Shown here piece after piece: positions 6,735 through 10,099 of a stretch of DNA of 10,099 nucleotides (positions are counted from its first letter, which is position 1; each line of letters starts with the position of its first letter). The notes beneath the pieces are model-generated. The model was not told where the DNA came from. It worked only from the letters and a program-made list of their open reading frames with translations, and did not search any database. The DNA comes from Desulfobacterales bacterium (lineage in GTDB: Bacteria > Desulfobacterota > Desulfobacteria > Desulfobacterales > Desulfosalsimonadaceae). The stretch lies in contig JAGXLE010000027.1 of the NCBI GenBank assembly GCA_018334855.1, positions 1 through 10,099 on the forward strand. The letters are read 5' to 3'. A program made the translations under genes and the position numbers.

Positions 6735-7796
6735 TTGTATTGGCGTACCAGGGAAGAACTCAGTCTGGAAAACCGCCTGCGGCGGTCCTATTATGAGCTG
6801 CTTCGCGATGAGCTCGATCAGTTCATCATGTCCCATTCCCTGAAGGAATCCTACGAAAACTTCAAAAGCGGGGGTTTGAGTTATCCTTTTGTGGAACGCA
6901 AGGAACTGAAACCACGCGCCCGTATTCCAAAGGAGGAATACAGGCGGCACAATTCCTTCCTGGTACTTTTTGCCGAGGACGCCATACCCGAGGCGTACAA
7001 GAAGTATATAAGGTTTTTTGACACAAATAAAACGACCAAGACCAACCTGATGCGTTCCAAGACCCTGTCGCTGGGCCCGGATTTTGACAGGAGCCAGAAG
7101 TTTCTGGATTCGGTACATTTCTATAATTTTTTAAAGGATCTGCTTCCCGTGGATTACGCGCTGCTGATACAGCGCGATGTCAGCCAGGCCAAATACAAGC
7201 ACCGGTATTACATATCGCATTTCCACGTGCGAATAGACTGGCCCATAGCAGAGGCCGCCGAGGACCTTGCGCGGCATTTGCGCTATATCTCCAAGGACGT
7301 ATATGAAAAAGGCGAGAAATACGCCGAGGATGTTCAGAAGAAGTTTTTCGAATACTACGGCCTGCCTGAGATGAGCGGCGGGAGGCGCACCGCGGCCAGT
7401 GTAGCCGCCCAGTACCTGCGGCGCCTGCCTTTTATCTCAACGGTTTATGTGTCGAGCAGCGAGTCGCGCTCTTTGATTCGTTACTCGGAGCACGGGATCA
7501 ACAAGATAGTGCTCATCCTGCTCAGCGCAAAGGAGATGGAGCAGGTGGCAGAGCGCAATAATATGCAGGTCCGGGAATTCAAGCGCTTCTACATGCTTGA
7601 CCATAACGGCAGAAGCGGGGTTTTCCTGTTCCGGGTCGCCTATGCCCATACAGCGCCGGCTCTTCCCCCGGAAGACGGAAAGCTTCGGGAACTCAAGCCC
7701 GAATTGTTCTGGCTGACCGTAAAACAACAGCACATACTTCCCCTGCCGGGCGTATGGGAGCATCCGCCTATACGGGTCAACCTTATTTATGCCTAA
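6735..7796 (+). CDS. Uncharacterised 353-residue soluble protein
   Basis: I do not recognise this protein. It has no signal peptide, no membrane segment and no cysteine. It is rich in Tyr, Phe, Arg, Lys and Glu. The first 70 residues look helical and highly charged (RTREELSLENRLRRSYYELL at 4-23), followed by a hydrophobic strand NSFLVLFAEDAIP (73-85). Residues 155-169 contain a striking HRYYISHFHVRIDWP block with three histidines, and 170-210 is a charged helical region. The section 230-300 alternates strands such as STVYVSSSESRSLIRY, KIVLILLS and SGVFLFRVAYAH, suggesting an alpha/beta or beta-sheet domain. The TTG start is supported by AGGAG at 6721-6725 and a strong promoter just upstream. 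It is a single-gene transcription unit facing the minus-strand acetyltransferase. Consistent reading frame and codon use make it a confident gene; its function is unknown. Confidence 0.88.
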   Translation: MYWRTREELSLENRLRRSYYELLRDELDQFIMSHSLKESYENFKSGGLSYPFVERKELKPRARIPKEEYRRHNSFLVLFAEDAIPEAYKKYIRFFDTNKTTKTNLMRSKTLSLGPDFDRSQKFLDSVHFYNFLKDLLPVDYALLIQRDVSQAKYKHRYYISHFHVRIDWPIAEAAEDLARHLRYISKDVYEKGEKYAEDVQKKFFEYYGLPEMSGGRRTAASVAAQYLRRLPFISTVYVSSSESRSLIRYSEHGINKIVLILLSAKEMEQVAERNNMQVREFKRFYMLDHNGRSGVFLFRVAYAHTAPALPPEDGKLRELKPELFWLTVKQQHILPLPGVWEHPPIRVNLIYA

Positions 7797-7986
7797 ATTG
7801 TGCGATTTCCAATTTTACCGCATCTACAGCGTCATATGCAGCCTCGCATAGTTCACTATAGCGAGTCTGCATCTTCCTTGTATCTGCAGCAAACTTGAAA
7901 ATCGCGCTTAACTTCTGTTTGATGCTGTTGATGCTGTGAACCTTGTTATGCTGCTGTTGCAGGCCGAGGCTTTCAGGAAAGCTTCT
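7783..7986 (-). other. Unassigned minus-strand open frame in the convergent gap
   Basis: Between the two convergent genes the minus strand stays open for 67 codons, from just after a TAA (7989-7987) to a TAA at 7785-7783. It overlaps the acetyltransferase end and the end of the 353-residue gene by about 14 bases each. The translation is helix-like and charged, for example SINSIKQKLSAIFKFAADTR and ELCEAAYDAVDAVKLEIAQF. No ATG, GTG or TTG opens the long version; the first ATG (7872) would give only 29 residues and has no evident ribosome binding site. It is in the +1 frame relative to the acetyltransferase stop. It may be the remnant of a lost gene, a frameshifted extension, or chance. I recognise no family. 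Confidence 0.25.
7836..7872. repeat. Imperfect inverted repeat (long hairpin) between convergent genes
   Basis: The arms ATGCAG-c-CTCGC-ATAG (7836-7851) and CTAT-a-GCGAG-t-CTGCAT (7856-7872) pair over 15 base pairs around a TTCA loop, with one C/T mismatch and one bulged A. The position, 40 bases after the 353-residue gene and about 100 after the end of the facing acetyltransferase gene, suits a bidirectional transcription end. Neither side has a proper T tract (only CTTCCTTGTAT on the plus side), so it is not a textbook intrinsic terminator. It could instead be an mRNA-stabilising structure or a dispersed repeat. Confidence 0.6.
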
Positions 7987-8431
7987 TTAGAAGGGCGGTT
8001 TCGTCGCAGTCTGGAAATTTTACGCAGTGGATGCAGTCCGCCCAGATTTTTATGGGCAGTTCGGACTTGTCAATTACTATAAAGCCGAACTTCTTGAAAA
8101 AGTCCGGGCGATAGGTCAGGGTAAAGAGTTTCTGTATCTTGTATTCCCGGGCCTCTGCAAATGCGGATTCCAGGAGCCGGGTGCCGATTTTGCGCCCGCT
8201 GTACGATTCCAGGACCGCAAAAGAGCGTATTTCCGCCAGGTCTTCCCAGCAGAACTGCAGGGCGCAGCATCCAACGATTTGTTTCGTTTCAGGGTCTTCC
8301 CAAACAGAAAAATCACGCACGTGGTCGTACAGGCGGCTCAAGGGCCGGGCCAGAAGATCCCCCCTGCTGCCGTAATACTTTAACATGGCATGGATGGACT
8401 TGACATCTTCTATGGTAGCTTTGCGTATCAT
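7973..8431 (-). CDS. argA: GNAT N-acetyltransferase, short ArgA-like (N-acetylglutamate synthase type)
   Basis: This 152-residue protein has the GNAT fold. The opening MIRKATIEDVKSIHAML is a typical first strand and helix, WEDLAEIRSFAV (62-73) is the central strand, and SGRKIGTRLLESAF (78-91) is the acetyl-CoA pyrophosphate loop. FTLTYRPDFFKKFGF (103-117) is motif B. The end, IWADCIHCVKFPDCDETAL, with C133-X2-C136-X5-C142, matches short stand-alone N-acetylglutamate synthases that make the first step of arginine synthesis from glutamate and acetyl-CoA; this assignment rests on family knowledge and is not certain. The usual Q-x-x-G-x-G loop reads S-G-R-K-I-G, so the first glycine is lysine. 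The start is ATG at 8431-8429 with no clear ribosome binding site. It lies 53 bases downstream of the penicillin-binding protein gene on the same strand and may share its transcript. Confidence 0.88.
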   Translation of the reverse strand: MIRKATIEDVKSIHAMLKYYGSRGDLLARPLSRLYDHVRDFSVWEDPETKQIVGCCALQFCWEDLAEIRSFAVLESYSGRKIGTRLLESAFAEAREYKIQKLFTLTYRPDFFKKFGFIVIDKSELPIKIWADCIHCVKFPDCDETALLKKLS

Positions 8432-8484
8432 ACGGGTTGTTTAACGGTTGAAAGATTTTAGATCAAGTTTTTTTATGCCTGCTG

Positions 8485-10099
8485 TCAGCGCTTTTTTTTT
8501 CTGATTCTGACTTTCACGCCCTTTTCTCCAGAGACTCTTTTTCCGGTATCAGGATCCATGCGTATCTGCCTGAGCCCTTCAGGAAAATCGAAATACTTAA
8601 GCGGCTGATCTGCAAGAGCTTTTTTCATAAAGGCCTTCCAGATGGGCAGTGCCGCCCTGGCACCGGTTTCGTAGGGGCCCAGGGTGGTATAATCATCCCT
8701 GCCCACCCATACACCGGCTGCAATGCCCGGGGAAAATCCGATGAAAAGCGCGTCCTTGTATCCGTCCGTAGTGCCGGTCTTGCCGGCTATTTCTCTGCCG
8801 ATATCCCGGGCTCTGCGCCCTGTGCCTTCATTTATGACCCCCTTTAAAATGTCTGTCATTACAGCCGCGCCGGTTTTTGACATGGCAAGCCGTTTTTGCG
8901 GTTTTAAACGCCAGAGCACCCGGCCTTTGTTACCTACAACTTTAACCGCTCCGAAGGGTTCGGTGAATTTGCCCTGGTTCGGAAAAACCGAGTATGCGGC
9001 GGTAAGTTCCAGAAGGGTTACTTCGAAACTGCCCAGCGCAAGCGAGAGATAAGGCTTCATTCGGGAGTCGATCCCCATGTCGCGGGCAAAGTCAATGGCT
9101 GCTGCAGGTCCGATTTTTCTGAGCATGCGCACTGCAGCAATGTTTTTGGAGTCTGTGAGGGCTTTTCGCAAGGTAATTTCGCCTTCATAGGTGCGGGAAA
9201 AATTTTCCGGCCGCCATTTTTTCTTGGGGGTGGCTCCTTTGAAAGTCGCAGGGGCATCGAGCAGCAACGTATCCTGCTCAAATCCCTGCTCCACGGCGCA
9301 GGCGTAAATTATCGGCTTGAAAGCCGATCCCGGTTGTCTGCGCGCCATGGTGGCCCTGTTAAACTGGCTTTCATAATAGTCTCTGCCGCCTGTCATGGCC
9401 AGAATGCCGCCGGTTTCGACATCTATGGCAACCAGAGCGCTTTGGGGCCGGCTTCCGGAGATGCCGTTTTTCTTCATGCGGGCTTCCAGCCCGGAAAGGC
9501 CTGCCTGCGTCGCTTTTTTTGCTGCCTGCTGAAGTTTCCAGGAGAGGGTCGTAAATACGGTAACCCCTCCCTTGTAGAGCATGTCTGAGCCTATGGCGTC
9601 TTCAACTCGCCGCTTGACAAAATCGACGAAATAGGGTGCTTTTTTGCTGTTGCCGCCTGGTTTTTCCGGTGCTGTATACGGCTTGTCAACTGCTTTTTCG
9701 TATGTCTGTTTTTTGATTTTTCCTGTTTCGAGCATCTGGCGAAGGACAAGATCGCGCCTTTTTAGCGCAAGTTCCGGGTTTATAAGCGGGGAGTAAGTGG
9801 AGGGAGACTTGGGTAAGCCCGCTATAAGAGCGCATTCGGCAAGGTTTAGCTCAGAGACGGGTTTGCCGAAATAGGTACGGGCCGCAGTTTCCACCCCGTA
9901 TGCGCCGCTTCCGAAATAGACCTGGTTCAGATACAGCTCCAGAATTTCGTCCTTGGTATAGCGCCGTTCCATCTGCAGCGCCAGGATTGCTTCCTTGAGT
10001 TTTCTTTCCAGGGATTTTTCAGGCGTCAGAAACAGGGTCTTTGCAAGCTGCTGGGTTATTGTGCTGGCGCCCTCTTCAAATGACCATGCCTTCCTTTCC
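8485..10099 (-). CDS. Penicillin-binding protein 1A family (class A, bifunctional), N-terminus outside the window
   Basis: Class A penicillin-binding proteins are anchored in the inner membrane. They polymerise glycan from lipid II (glycosyltransferase family 51 domain) and cross-link peptides (transpeptidase domain). The visible 537 residues begin just before the glycosyltransferase motif GASTITQQ (10-17), so the membrane anchor and the first catalytic motif (EDxxF) are missing from view. The rest of that domain includes RRYTKDEILELYLNQVYFG. After a linker without a long OB insertion comes the transpeptidase: nucleophile motif SAFK (visible 258-261, in RRQPGSAFKP), SKN (317-319) and KTGT (440-443). 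The protein ends in a basic tail, IRKKKR, encoded across a run of nine A. All active-site motifs present are intact. The gene runs off the window edge; about 200 further residues are expected from family length. Confidence 0.95.
   Translation of the reverse strand, partial: ERKAWSFEEGASTITQQLAKTLFLTPEKSLERKLKEAILALQMERRYTKDEILELYLNQVYFGSGAYGVETAARTYFGKPVSELNLAECALIAGLPKSPSTYSPLINPELALKRRDLVLRQMLETGKIKKQTYEKAVDKPYTAPEKPGGNSKKAPYFVDFVKRRVEDAIGSDMLYKGGVTVFTTLSWKLQQAAKKATQAGLSGLEARMKKNGISGSRPQSALVAIDVETGGILAMTGGRDYYESQFNRATMARRQPGSAFKPIIYACAVEQGFEQDTLLLDAPATFKGATPKKKWRPENFSRTYEGEITLRKALTDSKNIAAVRMLRKIGPAAAIDFARDMGIDSRMKPYLSLALGSFEVTLLELTAAYSVFPNQGKFTEPFGAVKVVGNKGRVLWRLKPQKRLAMSKTGAAVMTDILKGVINEGTGRRARDIGREIAGKTGTTDGYKDALFIGFSPGIAAGVWVGRDDYTTLGPYETGARAALPIWKAFMKKALADQPLKYFDFPEGLRQIRMDPDTGKRVSGEKGVKVRIRKKKR

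Noticed and set aside
7921..7937. Short tandem repeat GATGCTGTT / GATGCTGTG
   Set aside because: Only two 9-base units; too short to support a repeat array or CRISPR-like structure.
8027..8383. 118-codon plus-strand frame opposite the acetyltransferase
   Set aside because: Fully antisense to a recognised GNAT protein; the plus-strand translation shows no domain.

Overview
The window looks like a chromosomal housekeeping segment from a Gram-negative bacterium. It most resembles a Desulfobacterota (former Deltaproteobacteria) genome, probably near the Desulfobacterales. This placement is inferred from protein flavour and gene order: a short N-acetylglutamate-synthase-type GNAT with a CxxC tail, a thiolase, gyrA directly followed by gpsA, and moderate GC. 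No rRNA or other marker in the window tests it. I see no CRISPR array, tRNA, rRNA, insertion sequence or phage module.

Layout. Bases 2-253 are the 3' end of a thiolase, followed by an unrecognised 56-residue two-helix membrane protein (294-464). After a short spacer with a possible sigma70-type promoter comes a tight co-directional cluster (624-6398): gyrA, gpsA, radC, a small cysteine-motif protein overlapping the radC stop, and pgk. Gaps are 15, 39, -8 and 29 bases, so it reads as one transcription unit joining DNA topology (GyrA), glycerol-3-phosphate supply for phospholipids (GpsA), a RadC-type JAMM protein, and glycolysis/gluconeogenesis (Pgk).

Bases 6400-6592 hold what looks like the C-terminal remnant of a VTT/DedA-like membrane protein, broken at a run of eight T. 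A near-consensus promoter (6648-6676, TTGACA-17-TAAAAT with an extended -10) then drives a lone 353-residue protein of unknown function that starts at TTG (6735-7796). Beyond it is a convergent junction with a long imperfect hairpin and an unexplained minus-strand open frame. On the minus strand lie a short ArgA-like N-acetyltransferase (7973-8431) and, upstream of it, a class A penicillin-binding protein (8485 to the window edge, N-terminus outside).

No obvious new multi-gene system is visible. The best leads are: (1) the small protein after radC, whose C-X21-C-X2-C-X5-C spacing resembles the iron-sulfur ligands of actinobacterial WhiB-like proteins; (2) the orphan 353-residue protein with its strong private promoter; (3) the natural alanine at GyrA position 83; and (4) the decayed membrane-protein gene after pgk.
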